64,000 nucleotides of DNA, from contig NZ_JAFRGN010000013.1 of NCBI RefSeq assembly GCF_017433805.1, forward strand, positions 186,001-250,000, in the 5' to 3' direction. The DNA is from Butyrivibrio sp. (lineage in GTDB: Bacteria > Bacillota > Clostridia > Lachnospirales > Lachnospiraceae). Positions within the stretch are counted from its first letter, which is position 1, and the number at the start of each line of letters is the position of its first letter. Below, in pieces: positions 8,672 to 18,010 of the stretch. Under the pieces are notes generated by a model, which ran no database searches, was not told the DNA's origin, and saw nothing but the letters and a program-made list of their open reading frames with translations. The position numbers and the translations under genes are program-made.

Positions 8672-9541
8672 ATGTCTAATATAGCAGTAGTAACTGATAG
8701 TAATAGTGGTATCACGCAGTCTCAGGGTAAGGAACTTGGTATATTCGTAGTTCCGATGCCTTTTACAATTAACAACGAAGATTTCTTTGAAGATATAAAT
8801 CTTACTCAGGACCAGTTTTATGAGAAGCTGGCAGAGGATGCAGGTGTATCAACAAGCCAGCCTTCTCCTGACTCACTTATGACAATGTGGGATAAGGTGC
8901 TGGAAGAATATGATCAGCTCATCTATATTCCTATGAGTAGCGGATTATCCGGATCATGCCAGAGTGCTATGATGATCGCTAATGAGGAATATGAAGGGAA
9001 AGTTTTTGTAGTAGATAATCAGCGTATTTCTGTAACACAGAGACAGTCTGCTTTAGATGCTCTTGAAATGGCTAAGGCGGGTCTTTCTGCAGAAGATATT
9101 GTTAAAAAGCTAATGGATAATAAGTTTGAGTCCAGTATCTATATCATGCTGGATACGCTTTATTATCTCAAAAAGGGTGGTAGAATCACTCCTGCAGCTG
9201 CAGCGCTTGGTACACTTTTAAGACTCAAGCCTGTACTTCAGATTCAGGGTGAAAAGCTTGATGCTTTTGCTAAGGCTAGAACAAGCTCACAGGGCAAGAG
9301 TATCATGATTAATGCCATTAAGGCTGATATTGAGAATAGATTTGGCGGTTGGGATAATAAGGATTTCTGGCTTGCCTGCGCATATACCAAGGATCTTGAA
9401 TCTGCTAGTGCATGGAAAAAAGAGCTTGAGGAAGCTTTTCCTGGTGTAGAGATTCATATGGATCCACTTTCTCTTTCTGTTGCATGCCATATTGGACCTG
9501 GGGCACTGGCAGTTACAGCAACCAAGAAAGTTCATTTTTAA
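8672..9541 (+). CDS. DegV family fatty acid-binding protein (FakB-like)
   Basis: A 289-residue DegV protein with the two-lobed fold that binds one fatty acid. Features are AVVTDSNSGI at the start, PMSSGLSGSCQSA at about residue 88, and KKGGRITPAAAALGTLLRLKP at about 169 with its conserved Arg and the KP turn. Members that pair with FakA are called FakB. Here fakA lies 2.2 kb upstream with only recG between, which favours that role. An AGGGGAT site precedes the ATG. Which acyl chains it prefers cannot be read from the sequence. Confidence 0.9.
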   Translation: MSNIAVVTDSNSGITQSQGKELGIFVVPMPFTINNEDFFEDINLTQDQFYEKLAEDAGVSTSQPSPDSLMTMWDKVLEEYDQLIYIPMSSGLSGSCQSAMMIANEEYEGKVFVVDNQRISVTQRQSALDALEMAKAGLSAEDIVKKLMDNKFESSIYIMLDTLYYLKKGGRITPAAAALGTLLRLKPVLQIQGEKLDAFAKARTSSQGKSIMINAIKADIENRFGGWDNKDFWLACAYTKDLESASAWKKELEEAFPGVEIHMDPLSLSVACHIGPGALAVTATKKVHF

Positions 9542-9587
9542 TGAATGACAGATAATATGTAAAAAGTTTTAAAAAGGGGTTTATAGA

Positions 9588-11510
9588 ATGGCTTCAGTTG
9601 AACAGTATGATGCTTCCAGTATTACCGTATTAGAAGGACTTGAGGCAGTAAGAAAACGTCCTGGTATGTATATTGGAAGTGTTACCACACGTGGTCTCAA
9701 CCATCTGGTTTATGAGATCGTTGACAACGCTGTGGATGAGCATCTGGCAGGTTTCTGCACCAAAATCCATGTGACTCTTGAAGCTGATGGTTCAGCAACT
9801 GTAGAAGATAACGGAAGAGGTATTCCAGTTGGAATGCACGCTAAGGGTATTACCGCTGAGCGTGTAGTTCTGACTATGCTTCATGCCGGTGGTAAATTTG
9901 ATAATAATGCTTATAAGACAAGTGGTGGACTTCATGGTGTAGGTTCATCAGTTGTTAATGCGCTCTCAACAAGGATGAGCGTCCTAATCAAAAAAGATGG
10001 TTTTATTTATGAGGATTCCTATGAGAGAGGAATCCCTACAACCAAGCTTGTTAACGGACTTCTCACTCCACTTGGCAGCACAAAGGAAACTGGTACAACT
10101 ATCAATTTCCTTCCTGATGATACTATTTTCGAGAAAACAAGATTTAAGGAAGATGACATTAAGTCAAGACTTCATGAGACAGCATATCTTAACCCTTCTC
10201 TTACAATCATTTTCCAGGATAAGAGACCAGGCGTTGAGGAATACATTGAATTCCATGAGCCAGACGGAATCACAGGCTTTATCAAGGATATGAATAAATC
10301 CAAGGAAGCTGTTCATGACGTTGTTTCTTTTAGCGGCGAAAGTGAAGGCGTAGAGGTTGAGGTAGCATTTCAGTATGTAAACGAGTTCCATGAAGAAGTT
10401 CTTGGATTCTGTAATAACATTTATAATGCTGAGGGTGGTACACACCTCACTGGTTTCAAGACTATGTTTACTAACATAATCAACCAGTATGCAAGAGAGC
10501 TTAATATCCTCAAGGATAAGGATAACAACTTTACAGGAACTGATGTCAGAAATGGTATGACAGCAGTTATTTCTATCAAGCACCCAGATCCTAGATTTGA
10601 AGGTCAGACCAAGACCAAGCTTGATAATCAGGATGCAGCCAAGGTTGTTTCCAAAATTACTAATGACGAGATGACCAGATTCTTTGATAGAAATCTGGAG
10701 ACTCTTAAATCTATCATTGGCTGTGCTGAAAAAGCTGCCAAGATCAGAAAGACAGAAGAAAAAGCCAAGACAAACATGCTTACCAAGCAGAAGTATTCCT
10801 TTGATTCAAATGGTAAGCTTGCTAACTGTATCAGTAAGGATGCATCAAAGTGTGAGATATTCATCGTAGAGGGAGATTCTGCGGGCGGTAGTGCCAAAAT
10901 GGCGAGAGATAGAAACTTCCAGGCAATCCTTCCTATCAGAGGTAAGATCCTCAACGTTGAAAAGGCAAGTATCGATAAGGTTCTTGCTAATGCTGAGATC
11001 AAGACCATGATCAATGCTTTTGGTTGCGGATTTTCTGAAGGCTACGGTAACGACTTTGATATTAACAAGCTTCGCTATGACAAGATTATTATCATGGCCG
11101 ATGCCGACGTCGATGGTGAGCATATTTCAACACTTCTTTTGACATTATTCTATAGATTTATGCCTGAGCTTATTTATCAGGGACATGTATATGTGGCTAT
11201 GCCTCCTCTTTATAAGGCTATGCCAGCAAGAGGCAAGGAAGAGTATCTGTATGATGATTCTGCGCTTGCCAAGTATAGAGCAACTCACAAGGGAAGCTTT
11301 ACTCTTCAGAGATATAAGGGTCTTGGTGAGATGGATGCACAGCAGCTCTGGGAGACAACTCTTGATCCTGAGAGAAGACTTCTCAAGGCAGTTGAGATTG
11401 AGGATGCCAAGATGGCCTCACAGATCACTGAGCTTTTGATGGGAGTAGATGTACCTCCTAGAAGAGAATTTATCCATCAGCATGCAACAGATGCTGAGCT
11501 TGATATTTAA
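9588..11510 (+). CDS. parE: Type IIA topoisomerase subunit B, ParE-like (GyrB/ParE family)
   Basis: A 640-residue ATPase subunit of a type IIA topoisomerase. The GHKL ATPase domain (residues 1-220) contains EIVDNAVDE, DNGRGIPVG and GGLHGVGSSVVNAL. The transducer domain follows, then the TOPRIM domain with EGDSAGGSAKMARDR and the metal-binding DADVDG, and the end motif QRYKGLGEMDAQQLWE. Sequence motifs alone are close to both GyrB and ParE. I call it ParE because its partner at 11561 is short and lacks a GyrA box, and because the pair is away from any dnaA/recF context. An AAAAAGGGG site precedes the ATG. A second, canonical gyrase is expected elsewhere in the genome. Confidence 0.85.
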   Translation: MASVEQYDASSITVLEGLEAVRKRPGMYIGSVTTRGLNHLVYEIVDNAVDEHLAGFCTKIHVTLEADGSATVEDNGRGIPVGMHAKGITAERVVLTMLHAGGKFDNNAYKTSGGLHGVGSSVVNALSTRMSVLIKKDGFIYEDSYERGIPTTKLVNGLLTPLGSTKETGTTINFLPDDTIFEKTRFKEDDIKSRLHETAYLNPSLTIIFQDKRPGVEEYIEFHEPDGITGFIKDMNKSKEAVHDVVSFSGESEGVEVEVAFQYVNEFHEEVLGFCNNIYNAEGGTHLTGFKTMFTNIINQYARELNILKDKDNNFTGTDVRNGMTAVISIKHPDPRFEGQTKTKLDNQDAAKVVSKITNDEMTRFFDRNLETLKSIIGCAEKAAKIRKTEEKAKTNMLTKQKYSFDSNGKLANCISKDASKCEIFIVEGDSAGGSAKMARDRNFQAILPIRGKILNVEKASIDKVLANAEIKTMINAFGCGFSEGYGNDFDINKLRYDKIIIMADADVDGEHISTLLLTLFYRFMPELIYQGHVYVAMPPLYKAMPARGKEEYLYDDSALAKYRATHKGSFTLQRYKGLGEMDAQQLWETTLDPERRLLKAVEIEDAKMASQITELLMGVDVPPRREFIHQHATDAELDI

Positions 11511-11560
11511 GGCTTGTACCAGGCCTATTTTGAATACCAGTAATTGTTTGGGGAAAATAA

Positions 11561-13798
11561 ATGGAAGATAGAATTATTAAAACCGAATACTCTGATATTA
11601 TGCAGAAGTCATTCATTGACTATGCCATGAGCGTAATTGTAGCTCGTGCACTTCCTGATGTCAGAGATGGACTTAAGCCTGTACAGCGCAGAACCTTATA
11701 TGACATGTATGAACTGGGACTTCGCTACGACAGACCATACAGAAAGAGCGCCAGAATTGTCGGCGATACCATGTGTAAATATCATCCTCACGGTGATAGC
11801 TCAATCTATGACTGTCTTGTAGTTATGACTCAGGACTTCAAAAAGATTCTTCCTCTTGTAGACGGACATGGTAACTTCGGTAATATAGAAGGTGATTCTC
11901 ATGCCGCTATGCGATATACAGAGGCTAGATTATCCAAGATCACTCAGGAGAACTTCCTTGAGGACCTTGATAGGAATGTTGTAGATTTTGTTCCTAACTT
12001 TGATGAGACAGAAAGAGAGCCTTCAGTTCTCCCTGTTAAGATACCTAATTTCCTTATTAACGGATCTGAGGGTATTGCTGTTGGTATGGCAACAAGCACA
12101 CCACCTCACAACCTTGCTGAGGTTATTGATGCTGAGATTGCTTATATGCAGGATGATTCTCTTACAACCAAGGATATTATGAAGTATATAAAGGGACCTG
12201 ATTTCCCTACTGGTGGTATCGTCATCAACAAGGATGAGCTTCTTGAGATTTATGAGACAGGTGTTGGTAAGATCAGAATTCGTGGTAAGGTTGAGACTGA
12301 GAAGGGCAAAAATGGCCATATCAACCTTGTTATTACTGAGATTCCTTATACTATGATTGGTATGGGAATCGGTAAGTTCATGTCTGATGTTGCTGAACTT
12401 GCTGAAAAGAAGATCACTAATGATATCGTTGATATTTCCAACCAGTCCTCCAAGGAAGGTATCCGTATTGTAATTGAGCTTAAAAAGGATACTAATGTAG
12501 AGAACTTTACAAATCTTCTTTACAAGAAGACCAAGCTTGAAGATACATTCGGTGTTAACATGCTTGCTATTGATAACGGAAGACCAGAGACCATGTCTCT
12601 TAGAGAGATCATGAGAGCCTGTGCTGACTTCCAGTTTGAGACAGCAACAAGAAAATATACTACACTCCTTAAAAAGGAACAGGACAAGAAAGAGATTCAG
12701 GAAGGTCTTATCAAGGCCTGCAATGTAATCGATCTTGTAATTGAGATCCTTCGTGGCTCCAAGGATAGAGCAATGGCCAAGAACTGTCTTGTTAATGGCG
12801 AGACAGAAGGCATCAACTTTAAGTCCAGAGAATCCAAGGCAATGGCTGCACAGCTTCTTTTCACTGAAGCACAGGCTGATGCTATCTTGGAGATGAGACT
12901 TTATAAACTTATTGGTCTTGAGCTTGAAGCTCTTGTTAAAGAGCACGAGCAGACTGTTGCTAATATTTATAAGTACGAGGATATTCTTGAGAATCATGAC
13001 TCTATGGCCATGGTTATTCAAAATGACCTTAACAAGATCAAAAAAGAATTCCAGGCTGCCAGAAAGACAGTTATCGATAACCGAGAGACTGCTGTTTATG
13101 AAGAAAAGCCTGTAGAAGAGATGGATGTAGCATTTATCATGGATAGATTTGGCTATGCCAAGACTATTGATGCTTCAACCTACGAAAAGAACAAAGAGAC
13201 TATTGAGGCTGAATTCAAGTTCTCCTTTATCATGAAGAATACAGGTAAGGTTTGCTTCTTTACAAATACCGGTAATCTCCACACAGTTAAGGCTATGGAT
13301 CTACCACAGGGCAAGATGAGAGATAAGGGTATTCCTATTGATAATGTCAGCAACTTCGACACAGCCAAAGAGACTATTGTTATGGCTGCAAGCCAGTCAG
13401 ATCTCAATCTTTACAGACTCTTATTTACAACTAAGATGTCAATGATGAAGATCGTTGACGGCGGCGAATTTGATGTTTCAAAGAGAACTGTTGCAGCTAC
13501 CAAGCTTATGGACGGCGATGAAGTTGTAAATGTTGAGATTCTTCATACTCAGAGAACTGTAATACTTAGATCCAATGAAGGCTTCTTCCTCAGGTTCTAT
13601 GTTGATACTATTCCTGAGAAAAAGAAGGCTGCTGTGGGCGTAAGAGGTATGAGACTTGGCAAAAATGACTATATTAGAGATGTCTTTTACCTTAATGACA
13701 TGGAAGAAAAGGCTATTGAGCACAATGATAAGACATTAGAGCTTGGCCATCTCAAGGTTACTAGTCGTGATACAAAGGGTACAAAGGTGAGATTATGA
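11561..13798 (+). CDS. parC: Type IIA topoisomerase subunit A, ParC-like
   Basis: A 745-residue DNA cleavage subunit. The N-terminal winged-helix domain has [16 protein letters not shown], the quinolone region [12 protein letters not shown] and [12 protein letters not shown], with the catalytic Tyr in RYTEA. The C-terminal region (about 500-745) forms a beta-pinwheel. At the place where GyrA has its QRRGGRG box, this protein reads [12 protein letters not shown], so the box that lets gyrase wrap DNA is absent, and the protein is shorter than a typical GyrA. Topoisomerase IV-like decatenation is therefore the better call. The end overlaps rsmD by four bases (ATGA). Confidence 0.85.
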   Translation: MEDRIIKTEYSDIMQKSFIDYAMSVIVARALPDVRDGLKPVQRRTLYDMYELGLRYDRPYRKSARIVGDTMCKYHPHGDSSIYDCLVVMTQDFKKILPLVDGHGNFGNIEGDSHAAMRYTEARLSKITQENFLEDLDRNVVDFVPNFDETEREPSVLPVKIPNFLINGSEGIAVGMATSTPPHNLAEVIDAEIAYMQDDSLTTKDIMKYIKGPDFPTGGIVINKDELLEIYETGVGKIRIRGKVETEKGKNGHINLVITEIPYTMIGMGIGKFMSDVAELAEKKITNDIVDISNQSSKEGIRIVIELKKDTNVENFTNLLYKKTKLEDTFGVNMLAIDNGRPETMSLREIMRACADFQFETATRKYTTLLKKEQDKKEIQEGLIKACNVIDLVIEILRGSKDRAMAKNCLVNGETEGINFKSRESKAMAAQLLFTEAQADAILEMRLYKLIGLELEALVKEHEQTVANIYKYEDILENHDSMAMVIQNDLNKIKKEFQAARKTVIDNRETAVYEEKPVEEMDVAFIMDRFGYAKTIDASTYEKNKETIEAEFKFSFIMKNTGKVCFFTNTGNLHTVKAMDLPQGKMRDKGIPIDNVSNFDTAKETIVMAASQSDLNLYRLLFTTKMSMMKIVDGGEFDVSKRTVAATKLMDGDEVVNVEILHTQRTVILRSNEGFFLRFYVDTIPEKKKAAVGVRGMRLGKNDYIRDVFYLNDMEEKAIEHNDKTLELGHLKVTSRDTKGTKVRL

Positions 13799-14346
13799 GA
13801 GTGATAGCAGGAAGTGCCAGAAGACTTAAGTTAGTTACTCCTGAGGGCAACGATACAAGACCAACTCAGGACAGAATCAAAGAGACACTTTTTAATATGA
13901 TTCAGATGCAGGTTCCTGGCGCAGTATTTATTGATTTATATGCTGGAAGTGGCGGAATAGGCATAGAGGCTCTTTCAAGAGGAGCTAAAAAGGCTTACTT
14001 TATCGATAATGCCATGAGCAGCTATAAATGTATAACTACAAATCTTAAGACTACTCATTTTGAGGATGTTTCTACAGTTCTTAAGCAGGACGTAGTTATA
14101 GGACTTCGTAATATTCATGAAGAGGAGGCTGATATTATTTTCATCGATCCTCCATACCATGAAGACCTTTATGAGCGCACACTTTCTCAGCTTTCAGCAA
14201 TGAATTATGTTACTGAGAATACCATGATCATTATAGAGAGTCCTATTGATATGGATTTTTCTTTTGTAGATGGTCTTGGTTTTGAAGTAAGACGTGAAAA
14301 AGAGTACAAATCAAACAAGCATGTATTTGTTTACAGAAAGGCATAA
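13795..14346 (+). CDS. rsmD: 16S rRNA (guanine(966)-N(2))-methyltransferase RsmD
   Basis: A 183-residue SAM-dependent methyltransferase that modifies G966 of 16S rRNA. It has the RsmD start [13 protein letters not shown], the TRPTQDRIKETLFN segment, the SAM loop DLYAGSGGIGIEALSRGA and the catalytic DPPY (IFIDPPYHED at about residue 117). Length is normal. The start overlaps the parC stop, and coaD begins 2 bases after its stop, the common rsmD-coaD pairing. Confidence 0.95.
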   Translation: MRVIAGSARRLKLVTPEGNDTRPTQDRIKETLFNMIQMQVPGAVFIDLYAGSGGIGIEALSRGAKKAYFIDNAMSSYKCITTNLKTTHFEDVSTVLKQDVVIGLRNIHEEEADIIFIDPPYHEDLYERTLSQLSAMNYVTENTMIIIESPIDMDFSFVDGLGFEVRREKEYKSNKHVFVYRKA

Positions 14347-14348
14347 TT

Positions 14349-14849
14349 ATGAAGACTGCGTTATACCCAGGTAGCTTCGACCCAGTAACTTACGGGCATC
14401 TAGACATTATAAGGCGCGCATCCCGTATGTTTGATACGGTTATCGTAGCTGTAATGTGCAATTCCGCGAAAACTCCATTGTTTACGCTTGATGAACGTGT
14501 TAAAATGATAAGAGAGTCTGTGAAAGATCTGGACAATGTTGTTATCGAATCTTTCGATGGACTTTTGATAAATTATTGTAAAGAAAAGAATATTCATATT
14601 GTTGTCAGAGGTCTCAGAGCTATAACTGATTTCGAGTACGAGCTTCAGATAGCCCAGACTAATAGAGAGTTATCTCATAATGAAGTAGATACAGTCTTTT
14701 TGACAACTAACCTTAAGTATTCATATCTTAGCAGTTCTGTTGTAAAAGAAATCGCAAGTTACAATGGGGATATAACTCCTTGCGTTCCAGATTTTGTAGC
14801 AGAAGCTTTATATAATAAATTTGGTTACGACAGAACCAAAAAAGCGTAA
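14349..14849 (+). CDS. coaD: Phosphopantetheine adenylyltransferase CoaD
   Basis: A 166-residue nucleotidyltransferase catalysing the fourth step of coenzyme A synthesis, 4'-phosphopantetheine + ATP to dephospho-CoA. It shows the family start YPGSFDPVTYGHLDII with the T/HxGH nucleotide motif, VVRGLRAITDFEYE, and the C-terminal YSYLSSSVVKEIA (the ISS.VKE motif). Length is typical. It follows rsmD by 2 bases and precedes a coiled-coil gene by 17 bases. Confidence 0.96.
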   Translation: MKTALYPGSFDPVTYGHLDIIRRASRMFDTVIVAVMCNSAKTPLFTLDERVKMIRESVKDLDNVVIESFDGLLINYCKEKNIHIVVRGLRAITDFEYELQIAQTNRELSHNEVDTVFLTTNLKYSYLSSSVVKEIASYNGDITPCVPDFVAEALYNKFGYDRTKKA

Positions 14850-14866
14850 GTAGGGGGATAAATACC

Positions 14867-15568
14867 ATGACAAGTAGGATTGAGCAGCTTATTGATGAAA
14901 TAGAAACATATATTGATAACTGCAAGCCTCAGCCACTTTCTCAGACCAAGATTATTGTTAACAAAGAGGAAATAGACGAGCTTTTAAGAGAGCTTCGCAG
15001 TAAAACTCCTGAAGAGATCAAGAGATATCAGAAGATCATCAGCAATAAAGAGGCTATTTTAAATGATGCAAGGCAGAAGGCTCAGAACCTTATTGATGAA
15101 GCTACTGCCCACACTAATGAGCTTATTAACGAGCATGAGATCATGCAGCAGGCTTATGCGCAGGCCAATGAGGTAGTATCTCAGGCAGCTGCACAGGCCA
15201 AGGAAATCTTAGACAGAGCAATGCTGGAAGCCAACGATATGAAGGCTGCAGCTGTTCAGTATACAGATCAGCTTCTTGCAGGTGTTGAGGATATTATTTC
15301 TCAGTCAATCGATGCAACCAGCAAGAGCAATGATGAGATTATTGCTTCTGTTAAGCAGAACAGTGAGAATATCATTAATTCCGTTAACCAGAGTAATGAT
15401 AGTATTCTTTCTGCTCTTACACAGTACAGCGAGGTTATCAGATCAAACAGATCAGATCTCAGGCCACCAGAAGTAGTTAAGACTGATGTACCTGTTGCAG
15501 GCGTAGAAACTGAAGCTTCTTATGAAGTACCAGAGCAGGCTGCTTTGAATTTGGATATGCTTAACTAA
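14867..15568 (+). CDS. Coiled-coil protein, DivIVA/F0F1-b-like, downstream of coaD
   Basis: A 233-residue soluble protein with no signal peptide. Residues about 45-140 form a long Ala/Glu/Gln/Lys-rich coiled coil resembling the helical parts of DivIVA and ATP synthase b subunits. Residues about 145-195 are rich in Ser, Asn and Gln with a repeated SxDxI-type pattern. The last 40 residues are Pro/Glu-rich and probably flexible. A structural or cell-pole/division scaffold role is inferred from the coiled coil and from the habit of small DivIVA-like genes near cell-growth genes. I do not recognise a catalytic domain. AGGGGG precedes the ATG. Confidence 0.6.
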   Translation: MTSRIEQLIDEIETYIDNCKPQPLSQTKIIVNKEEIDELLRELRSKTPEEIKRYQKIISNKEAILNDARQKAQNLIDEATAHTNELINEHEIMQQAYAQANEVVSQAAAQAKEILDRAMLEANDMKAAAVQYTDQLLAGVEDIISQSIDATSKSNDEIIASVKQNSENIINSVNQSNDSILSALTQYSEVIRSNRSDLRPPEVVKTDVPVAGVETEASYEVPEQAALNLDMLN

Positions 15569-15580
15569 CAGAAATTTAGG

Positions 15581-15613
15581 GCTGTCGCTACTTGCGGCAG
15601 CTTTACTTATTTA
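15581..15613 (+). terminator. Probable intrinsic terminator
   Basis: An 8-bp stem GCTGTCGC / GCGGCAGC (one T-G pair), loop TACTT, followed by TTTACTTATTT. The T tract is interrupted, so it may be leaky. It separates the coiled-coil gene from the amidase. Confidence 0.6.
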
Positions 15614-15624
15614 ATGGGGGATGT

Positions 15625-16671
15625 ATGAAAAAGCTTTTATCAATGTTATGCGCATTTGTGCTGAGCACATGTTTTTTTCTTGGAACAACTGATATTACCA
15701 GCTATGCAGCTAATAAGAATTATGTAGTTGTCATCGATCCTGGACATGGAGGAGTAGGCGATAGGAATCTTGGGGCCATATATAATGGTTATATGGAAAA
15801 AGAGCTTACTCTGCAGGTTGCAGTTGCAATGAAAGCTGAGCTTGAGAAGTATGAGGGTGTAACTGTATACCTCACAAGAACTGCGGATGAGATCAAATCG
15901 CTTGAGAGCAGAGCTGATTTTGCTAAAAGTGTTAATGCTGACTTTGTATTTAGTATTCACTTTAATGCTTCTTCAGAGCATATCTATTATGGTTCAGAAA
16001 TCTGGACATCAGCCTTTGGGAATTATTATCAGAAGGGCCAGACCTTCGGACTTATAGAAAGTGATCAGCTTGCAAGTCTTGGACTTTATCAGAAAGGTGT
16101 TAAGACCAAGATTGGAAGCTCTGGTAATGACTATTACGGAATAATCAGACACTGCGTTGCAAGAGGCATCCCATGTGACATTATCGAGCATTGTTATCTT
16201 GATCATGCTTATGATGTTCAGTATCTTAAGGGGCAGGATTTCATACAGACTCTTGGCATAGCTGATGCTACAGCTGTTGCCAAGTACTTTAAATTAAAAT
16301 CATCAGTTAATGGTAATGACTTTAGTAACATAACATATAAGACTGTCAAGAAGCCTTCTGGTAAGGTATGGCAGGATACAACTGATCCTGATACCTGCAG
16401 CATCAAGGTGCTTGCATATGATTCTGCCAGCAGAAATGCTCTTGTGGAGATGACAACCAAGGATTCACAAAGTCCCATCATCTATTTTGCATACAGCTAT
16501 GATGGTGGTAAAACCTTCAGTCCACTTCAGATGTGGGACAGAACCCAGAAGACACAATCTTTTAACGTTAATATTCCAAGCTCTTTTACATCATCAAACA
16601 TTGTATGCAGAGCTTATAATAATTATGAATTATTTAAACAGAGTAATGAGGTAGCTATTGAGACTAGATAA
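15625..16671 (+). CDS. Secreted N-acetylmuramoyl-L-alanine amidase (Amidase_3)
   Basis: A 348-residue exported enzyme that cleaves the bond between N-acetylmuramic acid and L-Ala in peptidoglycan. The start at 15625 is chosen because GGGGGA lies just before it and a signal peptide begins there (MKKLLSML, cut near SYA-A). The catalytic domain (about 30-235) has zinc ligands in DPGHGG, in NGYMEKELTL (Glu) and in FSIHFNASS, and the catalytic Glu in DIIEHCYLDH. The last 110 residues form a beta-rich Ig-like domain with no recognised wall-binding repeats. The stop overlaps the start of the next gene. Confidence 0.88.
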   Translation: MKKLLSMLCAFVLSTCFFLGTTDITSYAANKNYVVVIDPGHGGVGDRNLGAIYNGYMEKELTLQVAVAMKAELEKYEGVTVYLTRTADEIKSLESRADFAKSVNADFVFSIHFNASSEHIYYGSEIWTSAFGNYYQKGQTFGLIESDQLASLGLYQKGVKTKIGSSGNDYYGIIRHCVARGIPCDIIEHCYLDHAYDVQYLKGQDFIQTLGIADATAVAKYFKLKSSVNGNDFSNITYKTVKKPSGKVWQDTTDPDTCSIKVLAYDSASRNALVEMTTKDSQSPIIYFAYSYDGGKTFSPLQMWDRTQKTQSFNVNIPSSFTSSNIVCRAYNNYELFKQSNEVAIETR

Positions 16672-17386
16672 ATTTTTGGGACAATTTGATATTGGAACCC
16701 GTAAGCAGATAAAAGAATATTTGAAGAACGGAAGATGCAGTGTTAATGGCACTGTTGTCACCAAGCCTGATATTCACGTAGATGAGAATACAGACGAGAT
16801 TTCTTTTGATGGAAATGTTCTTGAATACAGCAAGTACCATTATTATATGCTGTACAAGCCTCAGGGAGTTGTTTCTGCTACAACTGATGGAAGGAACACA
16901 ACAGTTCTTGATCTTTTGCAGGATGAGAATGCAAAAGGTCTTAGTCCTGCTGGAAGACTTGATATTGATACAGAGGGACTTCTTCTTTTAACTGATGATG
17001 GCGGGCTTATTCATAGGCTATTATCTCCCAAAAAACACGTAGATAAGGTTTACGAAGTGCATTTGGATCATGAGCTTTCTGATAAAGATATTGCTGCTCT
17101 TGAAAAGGGAGTCAATATTGGAGATACCAAGGATACAGGCGAGATAGATTATACCTTACCTGCCAGAGTAGAGCTTTGGGATGCTGATGAGGAAGGTAGA
17201 CCAGTTGTACATCTCATAATTCATGAAGGAAGATTTCATCAGGTTAAGAGAATGATGGAGGCTGTTGGTAATGAGGTTCTTTTCCTTAAGAGACTGTCCA
17301 TGGGGCCGCTTAAGCTTGATGAAAGCCTTGTACCTGGTGAATACAGACCATTATCAGCAGAAGAATTAAAGCAGTTAGGAGTTTAA
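16658..17386 (+). CDS. rRNA pseudouridine synthase, RsuA/RluB family
   Basis: A 242-residue protein that converts a uridine in rRNA to pseudouridine. An S4 RNA-binding domain (residues 1-60, MRLDKFLGQ, with GRCSVNGTVV) comes first. The catalytic domain carries GRLDIDTEGLLLLTDDG with the catalytic Asp, and GRFHQVKRMMEAVG. The TTG start at 16658 lies inside the end of the amidase gene, with GAGG just upstream, so the two are coupled. Exact target (16S or 23S) is not clear from sequence; the family contains RsuA, RluB and YtzG types. Confidence 0.88.
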   Translation: MRLDKFLGQFDIGTRKQIKEYLKNGRCSVNGTVVTKPDIHVDENTDEISFDGNVLEYSKYHYYMLYKPQGVVSATTDGRNTTVLDLLQDENAKGLSPAGRLDIDTEGLLLLTDDGGLIHRLLSPKKHVDKVYEVHLDHELSDKDIAALEKGVNIGDTKDTGEIDYTLPARVELWDADEEGRPVVHLIIHEGRFHQVKRMMEAVGNEVLFLKRLSMGPLKLDESLVPGEYRPLSAEELKQLGV

Positions 17387-17397
17387 TACAAGAATTT

Positions 17398-18000
17398 ATG
17401 AAACGAGTTTATAAAGGGGAATTTGGATATATCAAGTATGGCAGAAAGGTTGCCATTATAAGGACAGTAGTATGCCTTGCAGTTACTGTTGGAATCTTTT
17501 TGACAGGTCTTTTGATAAATCATTCTCAGAAAAGTGTATTTAGTATTATCGCAGCTCTTGGATGTCTTCCAACTGGCTGGAGCGCAGTAAATATGATAAT
17601 GCTGCTGAAGGCTAAGGAATGTTGTGAGAGTGACCATTCTAAGATTCTCGAGCATGCTGGAGGTCTTTTGATCCATTATGATCACATTATCACTTCCTAT
17701 GACAAGAATTTCTATGTAAATGCTTCTACAGTACTTGATAAGAACATTTGCTGCTATAGTGCCGACAATAATCTTGATGTTCTTGACTGCGAGAAACATA
17801 TTAAGAAGATGGTTGCTCAGAGCGGTTATTCCAGCTACAGCATTAAGGTTTTTGATGATATTGATAAGTTCTGTGACAGGCTTGATCAGCTTGAACAGCT
17901 TCGCGCCAATAAAGAAATTGACCCATTTAAGATAGAAGATGAATGGGTTCCAGGAACTGTACAGACTCCTGCGGCGGTTCTTTTGTCCATATCTTTGTAA
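17398..18000 (+). CDS. Two-helix membrane protein of unknown function
   Basis: A 200-residue protein I do not recognise. Two hydrophobic helices (residues about 18-40 and 46-70) are followed by a 130-residue soluble domain with mixed alpha/beta character, several Cys (ECC, NICC, DC) and no obvious catalytic motif. No good ribosome site is visible directly before the ATG, so the start is less certain. It sits between two pseudouridine synthase genes, 11 bases after the first, and probably belongs to the same transcript. Confidence 0.6.
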   Translation: MKRVYKGEFGYIKYGRKVAIIRTVVCLAVTVGIFLTGLLINHSQKSVFSIIAALGCLPTGWSAVNMIMLLKAKECCESDHSKILEHAGGLLIHYDHIITSYDKNFYVNASTVLDKNICCYSADNNLDVLDCEKHIKKMVAQSGYSSYSIKVFDDIDKFCDRLDQLEQLRANKEIDPFKIEDEWVPGTVQTPAAVLLSISL

Positions 18001-18010
18001 TGGTGATTTT

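Noticed and set aside
12023-13021. Open frame of 332 codons on the minus strand inside parC
   Set aside because: It is fully antisense to a clear ParC coding frame, has no ribosome site or recognisable domain, and its composition follows from the codon use of parC.
17939-18010. Longer start for the RluA-family enzyme
   Set aside because: The extra 24 residues overlap the end of the preceding gene, add no domain, and lack a ribosome site, while 18011 gives the normal S4-domain start.
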